Under the pieces are notes generated by a model. The model saw nothing but the letters and a program-made list of their open reading frames with translations. It did no database searches and had not been told where the DNA came from. The translations under genes were made by a program, and so were the position numbers. Below, piece after piece: positions 23,467-32,390 of a stretch of DNA of 64,000 nt; the stretch's first letter is position 1, and each line of letters starts with the position of its first letter. Location of the stretch: positions 1,426,001-1,490,000 of the forward strand of contig NZ_CP113067.1 in NCBI RefSeq assembly GCF_026625865.1, in the 5' to 3' direction. Origin of the DNA: Microbacterium sp. SL75. GTDB taxonomy: Bacteria; Actinomycetota; Actinomycetes; Actinomycetales; Microbacteriaceae.

Positions 23467-25038
23467 ATGCGTTACAACCCATCACGGCCCCGTCTCCTTG
23501 GCGCAGTAGCAGCCGTGCTGCTGGTGATCGGCGGACCCGCCGCTGCCGCATCGGCTGCCCCCAACGCGTCGCATTGGCCTGACCAGATCTCGATCCCCGA
23601 CGCCTACGGGATGGCATTCAGTCAGGACGGTTCGACGCTGTACGTCGCGCAGCGCGAGGTCGGTGTGGCCGCGGCGTCGTCGTCGGGCGATGTTTACCAG
23701 ATCATCAAATCGTCGGACGACTTCATGGCCGTCGCCACCGAGGCGAATGGCGACCTTCTCCTCACCCTCGACAGCGACCCCAACATTTACCGCGTCAACA
23801 TGACGGAGCTAAACCGAAATCCCGAGGCGGGCAAGGGCCCGATGTGGAAATTGCTGCTGGCCGACGTCGTCTATACCTCCACTTCCAGCTCCTCTCTCAA
23901 CTCGCTTGCGGCGGCGCCCGACGGCACGATCTATTACTCGACATCTCAGGACAACCAGATCAACGTCCTCCGCGACGGCGTTTCGACGCCCTTGCTCACC
24001 TCATCGGCCGGCTCGCCGTTCAACGGCTTCTCGCTGCTCTCCGACGGCGGGTTGGGCGCGCTGGACCGAGAAGGAGTCATCTACGAGGTCTCTGCGGCGC
24101 AACTCGCCTCGGGCTCGGTTGAGCCCTCCGCCCTCAAGATCCTCACGACGGGTGTGAGCGACTACGGCTTCGCCGCTTTCGACGGCGACACGTTCTACGA
24201 CGTCTCAGGCACGAAACGGACCTTCCAGGGCGCCCCTGCCGACGTCCCCGATGCGCCGACCGGACTCACGGCGACGACGGGTGATGGCGAGGTCACGCTG
24301 CGCTGGAAGGCTCCCGAGAACGACGGCGGCGCGGACGTGACCGAGTACACGGTCCTCGCTTACAACCGCAGCGATGACGAATTCGAGCGTGTCGCGTCGA
24401 CGACGACTACCACCGCGAGGGTAACGGGGCTCAAGAACGGAACCCCTACCCAGTTCGTCGTCAGAGCCTCGAACAGAGTCGGTAAGAGCGATTTCTCCCG
24501 CAGCCTCACCGCAACCCCGTTCGCGCTGGACGTGGTTTACACGACCGGCGGGGCGACCCTCGCATCGGACGGCACGGTCGAAGCGGGGTACTCCGTGACC
24601 GCGACCGGGAGCGCCCTGCCGCCCGGCGCAGCCCTGAGTCTCGTGCTGCACTCCACTCCGGTCACCCTCGCCACCGGGGTGGTCGGCAGCGGCGGCACGT
24701 TCACGCTCACCGGCACCGTCCCCTCGGACACGGTCGCGGGAGCACACACTCTCATCCTGACGGTCGCGCCCGCGGGAGATGACGCCCGCTCGGTGGAACA
24801 GCCCATCACCGTCATCAACGCGACCCAGACTCCCTCGCAAACGGTGAACCCGTCCCAGGGCACGTCGTCGGCAACACCGGGTACGCCACCCTCCGCTGTC
24901 AGCCCGGCGAGTGCCGCGGGGCGCCTCGCGGCCACGGGAACGGATGACCCGGAGCCCGCGCTTGCCGCCGCTGCGTTCCTTGTCGCCCTGGGCATCGCGT
25001 TCTCCGTCCTCGGCCGCGTGCGCGAGCGCCGCGCCTGA
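23467..25038 (+). CDS. Secreted beta-propeller/fibronectin III surface protein with LAxTG sorting signal
   Basis: A 523-residue exported protein. The signal peptide (1-32) ends ASAAPNAS. Residues about 35-255 show repeated short blade-like units (YGMAFSQDGSTLYVAQ, SLAAAPDGTIYYSTS) like a beta-propeller. A fibronectin III domain (about 258-348) contains PDAPTGLTATTGDGEVTLRWKAPENDGGADVTEYTV split by normal strands. An Ig-like domain follows, then a Thr/Ser/Pro-rich linker and the C-terminal signal LAATG, hydrophobic helix and R-E-R-R-A tail. LAxTG is the motif favoured by class E sortases in high-GC Gram-positives. It is therefore probably wall-anchored. Partner or ligand unknown. AGAAAGG precedes ATG 23467. 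Confidence 0.85.
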   Translation: MRYNPSRPRLLGAVAAVLLVIGGPAAAASAAPNASHWPDQISIPDAYGMAFSQDGSTLYVAQREVGVAAASSSGDVYQIIKSSDDFMAVATEANGDLLLTLDSDPNIYRVNMTELNRNPEAGKGPMWKLLLADVVYTSTSSSSLNSLAAAPDGTIYYSTSQDNQINVLRDGVSTPLLTSSAGSPFNGFSLLSDGGLGALDREGVIYEVSAAQLASGSVEPSALKILTTGVSDYGFAAFDGDTFYDVSGTKRTFQGAPADVPDAPTGLTATTGDGEVTLRWKAPENDGGADVTEYTVLAYNRSDDEFERVASTTTTTARVTGLKNGTPTQFVVRASNRVGKSDFSRSLTATPFALDVVYTTGGATLASDGTVEAGYSVTATGSALPPGAALSLVLHSTPVTLATGVVGSGGTFTLTGTVPSDTVAGAHTLILTVAPAGDDARSVEQPITVINATQTPSQTVNPSQGTSSATPGTPPSAVSPASAAGRLAATGTDDPEPALAAAAFLVALGIAFSVLGRVRERRA

Positions 25039-25066
25039 GGGTCGGCGACAGAAAAAACGCCCACCG

Positions 25067-25101
25067 CGAGACGGCACCCCCCGGGGGGGGTGCCGTCTCG
25101 T
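25067..25101 (+). terminator. Strong hairpin terminator after the surface-protein gene
   Basis: GCGAGACGGCACCCC pairs with GGGGTGCCGTCTCGT around a short C/G-rich centre. It lies 30 bp after the stop and 64 bp from the convergent amidohydrolase end. The outer CGAGACGGCA block matches the repeat at 13917. Confidence 0.75.
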
Positions 25102-25164
25102 CGTCTCTCACCTACCTTCGGAGCGGGCCGGCGAAGCCGGCCCGCTCCGGAGGTCGAAGCGCGT

Positions 25165-26379
25165 TCAGCCCAGGAACTCCCGCGCCGCGACCACCAGGTT
25201 CTCGACGCCGCGGTCGATCGTCGGCTGCATGACCGGCGCGAAGTGCGGGGAGTGGTTCGTCGGGATGTCGCGCTCGATGGTGCCGCCCGCGAACGCTTTC
25301 TGGAACGTCTCGGGGTCGACACCGCCCCAGAACCAGAACACCAGCGGAGCGCCCGACTCGCGGGCGAACCACGACACGTCCTCGCTGCCGGTGAACATGC
25401 CGGGGTCGACGACCGAGCCCTCGCCGAACGAGCGCCGGAATGCCGCGGTGAGGCGGGTCGTGGCATCCGCGTCGTTGATGGTCGGCGGCAGGGTGTGGTC
25501 GGTGGTGATGGTCGGCGTCTGCTCGGCGCCCGAAGCGTCGGCCTCGGCGCGGATGATGCGCTCGACCTTGGTCATGACGCGCTCGCGCGCGGCGTCGTCG
25601 GGGTAGCGCAGGCTGAGCTCGAGCTTGGCCTCGGCGGGGATGATGTTGTTCTTCAGGCCCGCGTGGATCGAGCCGACGGTGACCACGGCGACGTCGCGCG
25701 GGTCGACCTCGCGCGAGACGACGGTCTGCAGACGCATGACGGTGGCGGCGGCCATGACGACCGGGTCGATCGTGGAGTGCGGGCGCGAGCCGTGACCGCC
25801 GCGGCCGTGCAGCACCACGGTGAGGCCGTCGGATGCCGCCATCTGGGTGCCCGGGCGCACGCCGATCATTCCGGTGGGGAGGGGGGTGACGTGTTGGCCG
25901 AGCACGATGTCGGGCTTCGGGTATCGGTCGAGGACGCCGTCCGCGATCATCGCCTTCGAGCCCGCGCCGTATTCTTCGGCCGGCTGGAAGACGGCGACGA
26001 CGGTTCCCGACCACTCCTCGCGCGTGGCGACGAGGCGCTCAAGGGCTCCGACCAGCGCGGTGACGTGCATGTCGTGGCCGCACGCGTGCATGACGGGGAC
26101 GGAGTTGCCCGCCGGGTCGGTGCCGCGAGCGGTGCTGGCGTAAGCGAGACCGGTCTGCTCCTCGACGGGCAGGCCGTCCATGTCGGCGCGCAGCCACACG
26201 ACCGGACCGTCGCCGTTGACGATGCTCGTGACGAGGCCGGTGCGGCCCACTCCCTCTTCGACTTCGAGCCCGAGGTCGGCCAGATGGCGGGCGATGACAC
26301 CCGCCGTCCGCGTCTCTTGGAACGACAGCTCCGGGTGGGCGTGCAGGTCGGTGTAGAGGCTTTCGAGGTCGACGCTCAT
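25165..26379 (-). CDS. M20D-family amidohydrolase (N-acyl amino acid / IAA-amino acid hydrolase type)
   Basis: A 404-residue zinc amidohydrolase. Signature segments: HAHPELSFQE, ADMDGLPVEE, HACGHDMH with metal cysteine and histidine, FQPAEEYGAG, and GRGGHGSRPHSTIDP in the dimerisation domain, ending NHSPHFAP. The cysteine in HACGHDMH marks the M20D group (hippurate and N-acetyl amino-acid hydrolases) rather than ArgE/DapE. It releases an amino acid from an acyl conjugate in the cytosol; substrate unspecified. ATG 26379. Confidence 0.92.
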   Translation of the reverse strand: MSVDLESLYTDLHAHPELSFQETRTAGVIARHLADLGLEVEEGVGRTGLVTSIVNGDGPVVWLRADMDGLPVEEQTGLAYASTARGTDPAGNSVPVMHACGHDMHVTALVGALERLVATREEWSGTVVAVFQPAEEYGAGSKAMIADGVLDRYPKPDIVLGQHVTPLPTGMIGVRPGTQMAASDGLTVVLHGRGGHGSRPHSTIDPVVMAAATVMRLQTVVSREVDPRDVAVVTVGSIHAGLKNNIIPAEAKLELSLRYPDDAARERVMTKVERIIRAEADASGAEQTPTITTDHTLPPTINDADATTRLTAAFRRSFGEGSVVDPGMFTGSEDVSWFARESGAPLVFWFWGGVDPETFQKAFAGGTIERDIPTNHSPHFAPVMQPTIDRGVENLVVAAREFLG

Positions 26380-26427
26380 GTCTCCGAGCCTAGTTCGCCG
26401 CACCCGCGCGCGGTCGGGCTCCTCCCC

Positions 26428-26489
26428 GTCGAATGTCCAAGAAACGCCGTACCGAGCGATGGGCTGACGGAGTGTCGTGGGCACTCGAC
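26428..26489. repeat. GTGTCCA-type palindrome, copy 3 (degenerate)
   Basis: Left arm GTCGAATGTCCAAGAAACGC (26428-26447) and right arm ending GTGGGCACTCGAC (to 26489) retain the outer GTCGARTG and CCA blocks but several mismatches occur. It lies in the divergent spacer between the amidohydrolase and the flavoprotein gene. Confidence 0.5.
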
Positions 26490-26584
26490 GAGCGAGCGGC
26501 GGCGGGGCCACCGCACCGCTACCGGATGCCGGGGACACCCGCAACCCATCCGCTCCGGCCAGGTCGAGCGGCAACGCTTTCGCC

Positions 26585-27778
26585 ATGACCACCACACACT
26601 TCGACTACCTCATCGTCGGCGGCGGAATGGTCGCCGACACCGCCGCCCGTGGAATCCGCGAGATCGACGCCGACGGCTCCATCGGCATCCTGAGCGACGA
26701 CATCGATGAGCCCTACACGCGCCCCGCTCTGAGCAAGAAGCTGTGGACCGATGAGGAGTTCACGTGGGACAAGGTGCCTCTCGGCACCTCCGGCGACACC
26801 GGAGCCGACATCCGGCTGCAGACGCGCGCCACGGCGATCCGTCCGGACGAGCACGAAGTGGATGCCGACGACCAGACGTTCTCGTACGGCAAGCTCCTCA
26901 TCGCCACGGGCGGGAAGCCCGTGCCCCTTCCCCTCGAGGACCGATCGAACGGCGAGCGGGCCCTCAGCTTCCGCACCGCCGAGGACTATCGCCGGCTGCG
27001 GGCGCTCGCGAAGGACGTCGGCCGTATCGCCGTCGTCGGCGGCGGCTACATCGGGTCGGAGCTCGCCGCCGCCCTCGTGCAGAACGGGGTCGACACCGTG
27101 CTGATCCACACCGGATCGGTGCTCGGCGACGCGGTGTTCCCGGCCGGGCTCGCCGAGCGGTTCGAGAAGCTCTTCCGTGATGCCGGCGTCGAGATCGTCG
27201 CGGGCTCCAGGGTCACGCAGGGAGAAGCGGATGCCGACGGCGTGCGGCTGTCTCTCGAGAACGGCGACGAGGTGCGCGCAGATGCCGTCGTGAGCGGCCT
27301 CGGCATCGAGGTGGCCGCGGACCTGGCGGAGAAGGCCGGCCTGACGGTGGGCGACGGCGTCCACGTGGACGCGCAGCTGCGCGCGTCGGTCGACGACGTC
27401 TACGCCGCGGGCGACGTCGCCAGCTACCCCGACCGTCTGCTCGGGCGCCGCCGCGTCGAGCACGTCGACAACGCGAACGAGCAGGGCAGGGCCGCCGGCC
27501 GCAACCTCGCGGGCGCCGCCGAGGCCTACACGCACACGCCGTACTACTACTCGGCGGTCTTCGGCATCCGGTACGAGGCGGTCGGCACGCTCGACTCCTC
27601 GCTCGAGACGGTCGAGGACTGGCTCGACGCCGAGCGCGGGGTCGTCTACTACCTCGACGACGATCGCGTCGTGGGCGTGCTGCTGTGGAACGTCGAGGAG
27701 TCTCGGGATGCCGCCCGCTCGGTGCTCGCGGAGGCAGACACCCTGACGCGGGACGACCTCGTCGGCCGCATCCGCTGA
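26585..27778 (+). CDS. FAD-dependent NAD(P)H reductase (ferredoxin reductase / rubredoxin reductase-like)
   Basis: A 397-residue pyridine nucleotide-disulfide oxidoreductase without redox cysteines. FAD site: DYLIVGGGMVADTAARGI (7-24); NAD site: IAVVGGGYIGSELAAAL (about 145-161); FAD-binding aspartate in VYAAGDVASYP. A C-terminal dimerisation-like domain (about 325-397) resembles that of AIF-type reductases. One deviation: the common G-x-G-x-x-G ends with V-A-D. It probably supplies electrons to a ferredoxin or oxygenase that is not adjacent. ATG 26585. Confidence 0.88.
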   Translation: MTTTHFDYLIVGGGMVADTAARGIREIDADGSIGILSDDIDEPYTRPALSKKLWTDEEFTWDKVPLGTSGDTGADIRLQTRATAIRPDEHEVDADDQTFSYGKLLIATGGKPVPLPLEDRSNGERALSFRTAEDYRRLRALAKDVGRIAVVGGGYIGSELAAALVQNGVDTVLIHTGSVLGDAVFPAGLAERFEKLFRDAGVEIVAGSRVTQGEADADGVRLSLENGDEVRADAVVSGLGIEVAADLAEKAGLTVGDGVHVDAQLRASVDDVYAAGDVASYPDRLLGRRRVEHVDNANEQGRAAGRNLAGAAEAYTHTPYYYSAVFGIRYEAVGTLDSSLETVEDWLDAERGVVYYLDDDRVVGVLLWNVEESRDAARSVLAEADTLTRDDLVGRIR

Positions 27779-27914
27779 GAAGCGGGGGCGTGACGGCGAG
27801 CGGTCTCGCGCCCCCGGCATTCGGCTCGGATCCGGTCGTGGGGGAGAGCACCGCGGGACTAACCTGGACGCGCGCTGACAGTTCTCGGCGCGCGAACCCC
27901 CCCAGGAGCACCTG

Positions 27915-29183
27915 ATGGCTACCGCCGAACTACGACTGTCCGTCCCCCTCGACTCCGCGCGCGACGCGGTCGGCTACGCGCTCGCCGAGCAGGGCTTCAC
28001 GGCGCAGCCCACGGCATCCGGATCCCTCGACGTCTCGCGCGGGAGCATGGGCACCACACTCGTGGCCGGGGCCTTCGCCGGGCAGGACATGCACGTCCGT
28101 TTCGACGTGCACTTCTCCGAGATCCCCGAGGGCACCCTCGCATCGTTCGAGCACTCCACCATGGGCGGCTTCTTCAAGGGCGGGGCGATCGGCGCGGCCA
28201 AGGTCGGCGATGTCGTGCGCGAAGCAGCCCACCGCACGGGTGATCGGCTCGCTCAGCAGGGTGTGCTCGTCGGCGGGCCCCAGGGCGTTCCGGCTTCACC
28301 GACCGATGCGGGCGCCACGCAGCAGCCGGCCGCGACCGGCGACACATGGGCACCTCCGGTGCCGCCCGCGCCTGCCGGGTACCCCGGCGCCGTGTCTGCG
28401 GCTGCCTCGGCCGACGCAGGGACCACCGCCCCCGCGTACGGCGCGGCGACGGGGGACGCCCAGACCGGCGTGCCGGCGTACGGCGCGCCTTTCCCCGGCA
28501 CCGCGCCTGCCGCTTCGAGTCGCACCAACGGTATCTCGATCCTCGCGATCGTCCTCGGTTTCGTCTTCCCCCTCGGGGGCATCATCGCCGGCGCCGTCGC
28601 TCTCGCCCAGATCAAGCGCACGGGCGAGAAGGGCCGCGGCCTCGCCATCACCGGTATCGTCGCGGGGGCGGTCATCGGGGTCCTCGCGATCCTCGCCGTC
28701 GTCGGACTGCTGATCTTCTCGTTCACGGTCGGGTCGAAGGCATCCTCCGCGGACCCCTTCGATGTCCCGACGTTCCCGCAGGACGGCGGCGTGACCGTGG
28801 GCCCGAGTGAGACGGCTCCCGGAGGTGGTGGCACGTACACCCTGCCCGTCGGGGTCTGCCTCGACGACGTCCCGAGCGGATTCATCAGTTCGTCGAACAT
28901 CGTCGAGTGCGCGGCCGCGCACACCTACGAGGTCTTCAGCAGCTTCGTCCTCCCAGAGGGAGCCTTCCCCGGTGACGACGCCATTGCCTCGGCGGCGCAG
29001 CAGGGGTGCGACGCCGCTTTCCCGTCGTTCGTCGGCATCGCCTACGAGCAGTCCGCGCTGAACTACCAGTACGTCGCCCCTACCGAGGGAACCTGGTCCG
29101 ACGGGGACCGCGAGATCTCGTGCTTGCTCTACGATCCCGCCGTCGAGGAGACGACCGGGTCGCTGGCGGGGTCGGCGCGCTGA
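27915..29183 (+). CDS. DUF4190/septum-formation-type membrane protein with low-complexity linker
   Basis: A 422-residue protein in three parts: an N-terminal globular domain (1-110, with ELRLSVPLDSARDAVGYALAEQGF) resembling small lipid/ligand-binding folds; a Pro/Ala/Gly/Tyr-rich linker (about 125-200); two membrane helices with SILAIVLGFVFPLGGIIAGAVALAQI and GLAITGIVAGAVIGVLAILAVVGLL (DUF4190), then an extracellular domain beginning LPVGVCLDDV and containing paired cysteines (VECAAAHTYEVF, QGCDAAFP, SCLLYDP), as in the septum-formation domain of actinobacterial proteins. Probably envelope-associated; no enzymatic motif. GGAG lies 8-9 nt before ATG 27915. Confidence 0.8.
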   Translation: MATAELRLSVPLDSARDAVGYALAEQGFTAQPTASGSLDVSRGSMGTTLVAGAFAGQDMHVRFDVHFSEIPEGTLASFEHSTMGGFFKGGAIGAAKVGDVVREAAHRTGDRLAQQGVLVGGPQGVPASPTDAGATQQPAATGDTWAPPVPPAPAGYPGAVSAAASADAGTTAPAYGAATGDAQTGVPAYGAPFPGTAPAASSRTNGISILAIVLGFVFPLGGIIAGAVALAQIKRTGEKGRGLAITGIVAGAVIGVLAILAVVGLLIFSFTVGSKASSADPFDVPTFPQDGGVTVGPSETAPGGGGTYTLPVGVCLDDVPSGFISSSNIVECAAAHTYEVFSSFVLPEGAFPGDDAIASAAQQGCDAAFPSFVGIAYEQSALNYQYVAPTEGTWSDGDREISCLLYDPAVEETTGSLAGSAR

Positions 29184-29409
29184 CGACGGACCTCGACGGC
29201 GGGTCCGTGCGACGCCTGCTTCCTCCGCCGGGCGGTCGAGGAGGTCGTCGAGCGATCCGCTCCGGTGGCTGACAGCGCCTCGCACGCTCCGCGCGTACGA
29301 GCCGTCGTCCGGAGGGCGCGGAGGCTGCTGGCCCGAGAACGCAACGGACGCTTCGTGAATCCGCACGTGCGATACATTCGGGCCGTCGCGCAGAACGTGG
29401 GGGCATGCG

Positions 29410-29771
29410 ATGGATGCTGCGAAAGGCCCGTCGGCGTGGGCACGGTTCTGGAATGCCGGGCACTGGTGGAAGGCCGTGGTCCTCGCCGTCGTCTACTTCG
29501 TGCTCTACCAGGCCCTGTCGCCCTCGTCTCAGCCGGCACTTTCGCCTTGCTTCACGCCGGGAACCTCCTCGGGGGGCAGTCCCTGTTGGCCACGGGCATT
29601 CAGCTTGTCTACACCTTCTTCTTCGGCATCCTCATGTATCTCGCGATGCGCGTCACGCGCACGCTTCTCGCCCCGGTCCTGCTGCATGCCAGCACCGATC
29701 CGAGCATCTTCATGCACGCGCAGTACCCCGCCGACGGCGCCCGTCGTGAACGTGCGACACGAAACGCATGA
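29410..29771 (+). pseudogene. Decayed CPBP intramembrane metalloprotease gene
   Basis: The frame from ATG 29410 encodes a typical CPBP N-terminus (KGPSAWARFWNAGHWWKAV and a helix VVLAVVYFVLYQALS), then loses protein character around 29520. The continuation of the family appears in the next frame at about 29518-29771: SAGTFALLHAGNLLGG, a helix QLVYTFFFGILMYLAMRVT and PVLLHASTDPSIF, the last two histidine motifs of the protease. The central part with the catalytic EExxxR is missing. This is best explained by an internal deletion plus frameshift. GNLLGGQ and LLHAS retain family consensus, so decay appears recent. Confidence 0.75.
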
Positions 29772-29887
29772 TCGGGCCGGCCCCCTTCCGCTCGGTGCCG
29801 GTTTGCGGTTCGCTTAGCGCCCCAGGCGGTGCCGACGTCGAGCTCGGAACAACGCCGTCATCCCAGAGAGGAGATCAGCCCGAGGCT

Positions 29888-29907
29888 GCTCCGCACCGAT
29901 GCGGAGC
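29888..29907 (+). promoter_or_regulatory. Perfect 8-bp hairpin in the leader of the 29936 gene
   Basis: GCTCCGCA-CCGA-TGCGGAGC, ending 28 bp before the ATG at 29936. It may end transcription from upstream or act in the leader; no T tract follows. Confidence 0.45.
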
Positions 29908-29935
29908 GTCCGAGTCCGCTACCGGAGGTTGAAAG

Positions 29936-30253
29936 ATGACTGCCGATTACCCCACCGTCACCCCAGAGCAGTTCGAATCCGCCTGCGAGCGCGCGACCGA
30001 AGCGCTCGCACTGTACATCGACGCGCGCGACCGAGCTCGGCTCGCCGAGCAGGAACTGGCGGAGTTGAAGCTGCGCAACGCCGCCGCCCGCGCCGTCGAC
30101 CTGCGCGAGCAATGGCAAGAGGCGGAAGCGCAGGTGGATGCATTGCGGTGCGACGTCGACGGCGACAGCTCGGTCTCCTGCAGGGCCAGAGTCGGTCACA
30201 CGGGAGAACACGATCATCCGACCGAGGCGCGTCCGATCCGGCTCGTCGGGTGA
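29936..30253 (+). CDS. Hypothetical coiled-coil protein with C-terminal Cys/His segment
   Basis: A 105-residue cytosolic protein. Residues about 10-70 are a continuous charged helix (ACERATEALALYIDARDRARLAEQELAEL and following) with heptad spacing. The tail contains C-D-V-D-G-D-x-S-V-S-C-R-A-R-V-G-H-T-G-E-H-D-H, a Cys/His cluster that could bind zinc. ATG 29936 has GGAGG 10 nt upstream. The CRxRxGHTGEHDH tail looks like the short motifs in phage-derived proteins, but no family was recognised. Confidence 0.65.
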   Translation: MTADYPTVTPEQFESACERATEALALYIDARDRARLAEQELAELKLRNAAARAVDLREQWQEAEAQVDALRCDVDGDSSVSCRARVGHTGEHDHPTEARPIRLVG

Positions 30254-30334
30254 GACGGTCGGCGACGCGCCGGCGTGGACGAGACTCCGCATCATGCTGA
30301 GTGGGGCCGTCCGGGTGAACGCGGAGGCGATCCG

Positions 30335-31168
30335 TCAGTTGTCGGTCGCGTCGTCCGACTTCTTCTCGCGTGCCTCGGAGAGCGCTTGATCATTCCATGC
30401 CTGCTGCTGTTCTATGAGGCGGCGAGTCTGCTCGTTCACGTGTCGTCCCGCGCGACGGTCCCTGGTCGCGTCCTCGACCACGCGCCGCGCGACATCGGAG
30501 AGCTTCTGCTGACTGTTTCTCGCGCGCTCTCGGAGCAGTGAGAATGCGGCATCCATATCGATGCCGTGAACGTGGGACAGAATTCCCTTCGCCTGCTCGA
30601 TGACCACGCGACTATTGAGGGCATGTTGCAACTGCTGGCGGGCGAGATCCGCCTCCCGGAATGCGCGCTCGTGCAGGATTCCGATGGTCGCGATATCGGC
30701 GAGGCCCCGAGCGGCCAACGCATCATCGGCCGTCAACGCGTCCGGCTGGTCGCCGAAGAGATTCAGAGAGCCGATGACGTCCTCACGCAGGCGCAGGGGG
30801 ATGGCGTGCATCCACCGGTATCCGAGCTCCCCGGCGGCACCTGCGAACCTCGGCCAGCGTTCACGTATCCCGGCGATATCGCTGACGGTGACGGGCTCTC
30901 CCAGACGGTACGCGTCCAGACAGGGCCCTTCATCCTCGCTCAGCTGGAGGAGGCTGATCAGCTGGCTGCGTTCGCTGGTGGAGGCGACCACTTCGAGGGT
31001 CCCATCGGCATCCGGGATGAGGATGCCGACGCCTGCCACATCGAGGGTGCGAGCGCACCGGATCACGAGCCGGTGCAGAAGATCCACGACGTCATAGCCG
31101 GTGACCATCGTGTCAGCGAGTTCGACGAACGTCTCGACCAGCTCTTTCTCTCGCGATACATCCGTCAT
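30335..31168 (-). CDS. GAF-ANTAR RNA-binding antitermination regulator
   Basis: A 277-residue protein: GAF domain (about 18-165; VGILIPDADGTLEVVASTSERSQ split across strands, GPCLDAYRLGEPVTV) followed by an ANTAR domain (about 178-235) with QLQHALNSRVVIEQAKGIL, the helix where A-K-G is conserved. ANTAR proteins bind paired hexaloop RNA hairpins and prevent termination when the sensor domain is activated. A 40-residue polar C-terminal extension is unusual. The adjacent gene at 31198 is a second GAF-ANTAR, 29 bp upstream on the same strand. Confidence 0.9.
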   Translation of the reverse strand: MTDVSREKELVETFVELADTMVTGYDVVDLLHRLVIRCARTLDVAGVGILIPDADGTLEVVASTSERSQLISLLQLSEDEGPCLDAYRLGEPVTVSDIAGIRERWPRFAGAAGELGYRWMHAIPLRLREDVIGSLNLFGDQPDALTADDALAARGLADIATIGILHERAFREADLARQQLQHALNSRVVIEQAKGILSHVHGIDMDAAFSLLRERARNSQQKLSDVARRVVEDATRDRRAGRHVNEQTRRLIEQQQAWNDQALSEAREKKSDDATDN

Positions 31169-31197
31169 AGGGGCAATGTACTTTCCTTCACCTCGGA

Positions 31198-31833
31198 CTA
31201 CGCCGAAAAATCGATATCGCGTCGGATGATGGCCTGCGCGACGTCGGGGACGGACATACCCGCTGCGAAAGCGTGAGCGCGAATAACGACCATCGCATCG
31301 TCAGACGGTACTCCGAGCTGTGCCATCACCATCCCCGTTGCCTGATGGACGAATCTCCTCGGCGAGGCCTCGGCCGCAGGAGACGTCAACTCGCTGAGAA
31401 CCTGGTCCACCACGCGAACCGCGGCGACATCGGCCATCGCCCACGCTTCCTCCACGTCGTGCGGGCTCAAGGCATGCGCGGTCGTTGCGTACAGGTCCAC
31501 GACGCCCACGTCGATCGCGCCCAACGCCATCGGGAACGCGTAGGCGGCCCGAATCCCTCGGGACTCGGCCGCCGTCAGCAGCTCCGGCCAGGACAGCGTC
31601 GACGCCTGCCTCAGGTCAGGCACCAAGACCGGTGTCCCCGCCGCTTTCGCTTCCCAGCAGGGGCCCACCCCGAGATCGAGCTGCATCCCCTCGAGCTCGG
31701 CAGCGATCGCGTCGCTCGCACCCACGGTGGTCAGCTCGAACGGGTCCCCCAGGGTGGAGATCGCCGCGTGGTGTATCGGCAACTTCGATACGAACCAGTC
31801 GCACAGGGAGGTGAAAGCGGGGAATTCCAACAT
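31198..31833 (-). CDS. Second GAF-ANTAR regulator
   Basis: A 211-residue protein. The GAF-like domain (1-140) has DLGVGPCWEAKAAGTPVLVPDL and GIRAAYAFPMALGAIDVGVVDLY; the ANTAR region (about 150-205) has RRFVHQATGMVMAQLGV and a divergent C-terminus IIRRDIDF. ANTAR domains with the A-T-G-M-V-M-A-Q signature are common in actinobacteria. It has an inverted repeat in its leader (31843-31871) that overlaps the ribosome-binding region. It lies upstream of the 30335 gene in the same operon, so the two may act on each other's signals. Confidence 0.9.
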   Translation of the reverse strand: MLEFPAFTSLCDWFVSKLPIHHAAISTLGDPFELTTVGASDAIAAELEGMQLDLGVGPCWEAKAAGTPVLVPDLRQASTLSWPELLTAAESRGIRAAYAFPMALGAIDVGVVDLYATTAHALSPHDVEEAWAMADVAAVRVVDQVLSELTSPAAEASPRRFVHQATGMVMAQLGVPSDDAMVVIRAHAFAAGMSVPDVAQAIIRRDIDFSA

Positions 31834-31842
31834 GATGCTCCT

Positions 31843-31871
31843 GACCTAGGTACAACCCAGCGGCCTAGGTC
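31843..31871 (-). promoter_or_regulatory. Inverted repeat in the leader of the GAF-ANTAR operon
   Basis: GACCTAGG (31843-31850) and CCTAGGTC (31864-31871) are perfect inverted copies 13 bp apart, ending about 10 bp before the start codon at 31833; AGGAG of the ribosome site lies at the edge. Each half contains the palindrome CCTAGG. It can be a protein operator or an RNA hairpin that masks translation start. Confidence 0.55.
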
Positions 31872-31954
31872 TAGGGGACGCCACTGTCCACTGTAGGGCC
31901 CTTCTGCGGCGACGTTCGTCACCGGGTCGCGTTGCAATGCAGGAGAATCCGCTC

Positions 31955-31983
31955 TTGATCTCGCGCGGGCATGACAATACTCT
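31955..31983 (+). promoter_or_regulatory. Candidate sigma70-type promoter for the DUF7882 gene
   Basis: TTGATC and TACTCT are 17 bp apart. The -10 ends 59 bp before GTG 32043. Match to consensus is moderate. Confidence 0.35.
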
Positions 31984-32042
31984 GAACGCACGTTGCCCCA
32001 GACCCCGGCAGGCTCACTCGCTAGTGAAGATCGGGGCACGCT

Positions 32043-32390
32043 GTGGGACTCCTCTATTACGGTTCGATCCGTGAACCGCTGCCGCTTCCCGATGTCTCCC
32101 TCGCCTACCTGCAGGCCATCGCGGTCGCGAAATTAAAGCGGAACGAAGCGTTCTTCGCATCATGGCGAATACCGCGAGAGGTGAACGGCGCACGTCTTCA
32201 CGTCTGGCTTCATCCCGCGATCGCTTTGCGATTCGTCATCGATGCTCAAGATGGCGTCGCTTTGCGACCGGCCATCGTGGATCAACTGATGCGCACGGCC
32301 GCCACCTCGATGATGGGGGTCGATCTCGACGTCGTCACGCAGACGGCGCACGCTTCCGTTGGCTTCTCCCCGGTGTCGCCGGGATCATGA
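32043..32390 (+). CDS. DUF7882-family small protein
   Basis: A 115-residue protein beginning MGLLYYGSIREPLPLPDVSLAYLQAIAVAKLKRNE, which follows the M-G-x-L-x-Y-G and LAxLxxAIxxKLRRxExF pattern of a small family widespread in Microbacteriaceae (sometimes automatically labelled DNA ligase, without any ligase motif). The second half has LHVWLHPAIALRFVI. Function unknown. GTG 32043 start; the TGA overlaps the ATG of the next gene (ATGA), so the two are translated together. Confidence 0.75.
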   Translation: MGLLYYGSIREPLPLPDVSLAYLQAIAVAKLKRNEAFFASWRIPREVNGARLHVWLHPAIALRFVIDAQDGVALRPAIVDQLMRTAATSMMGVDLDVVTQTAHASVGFSPVSPGS

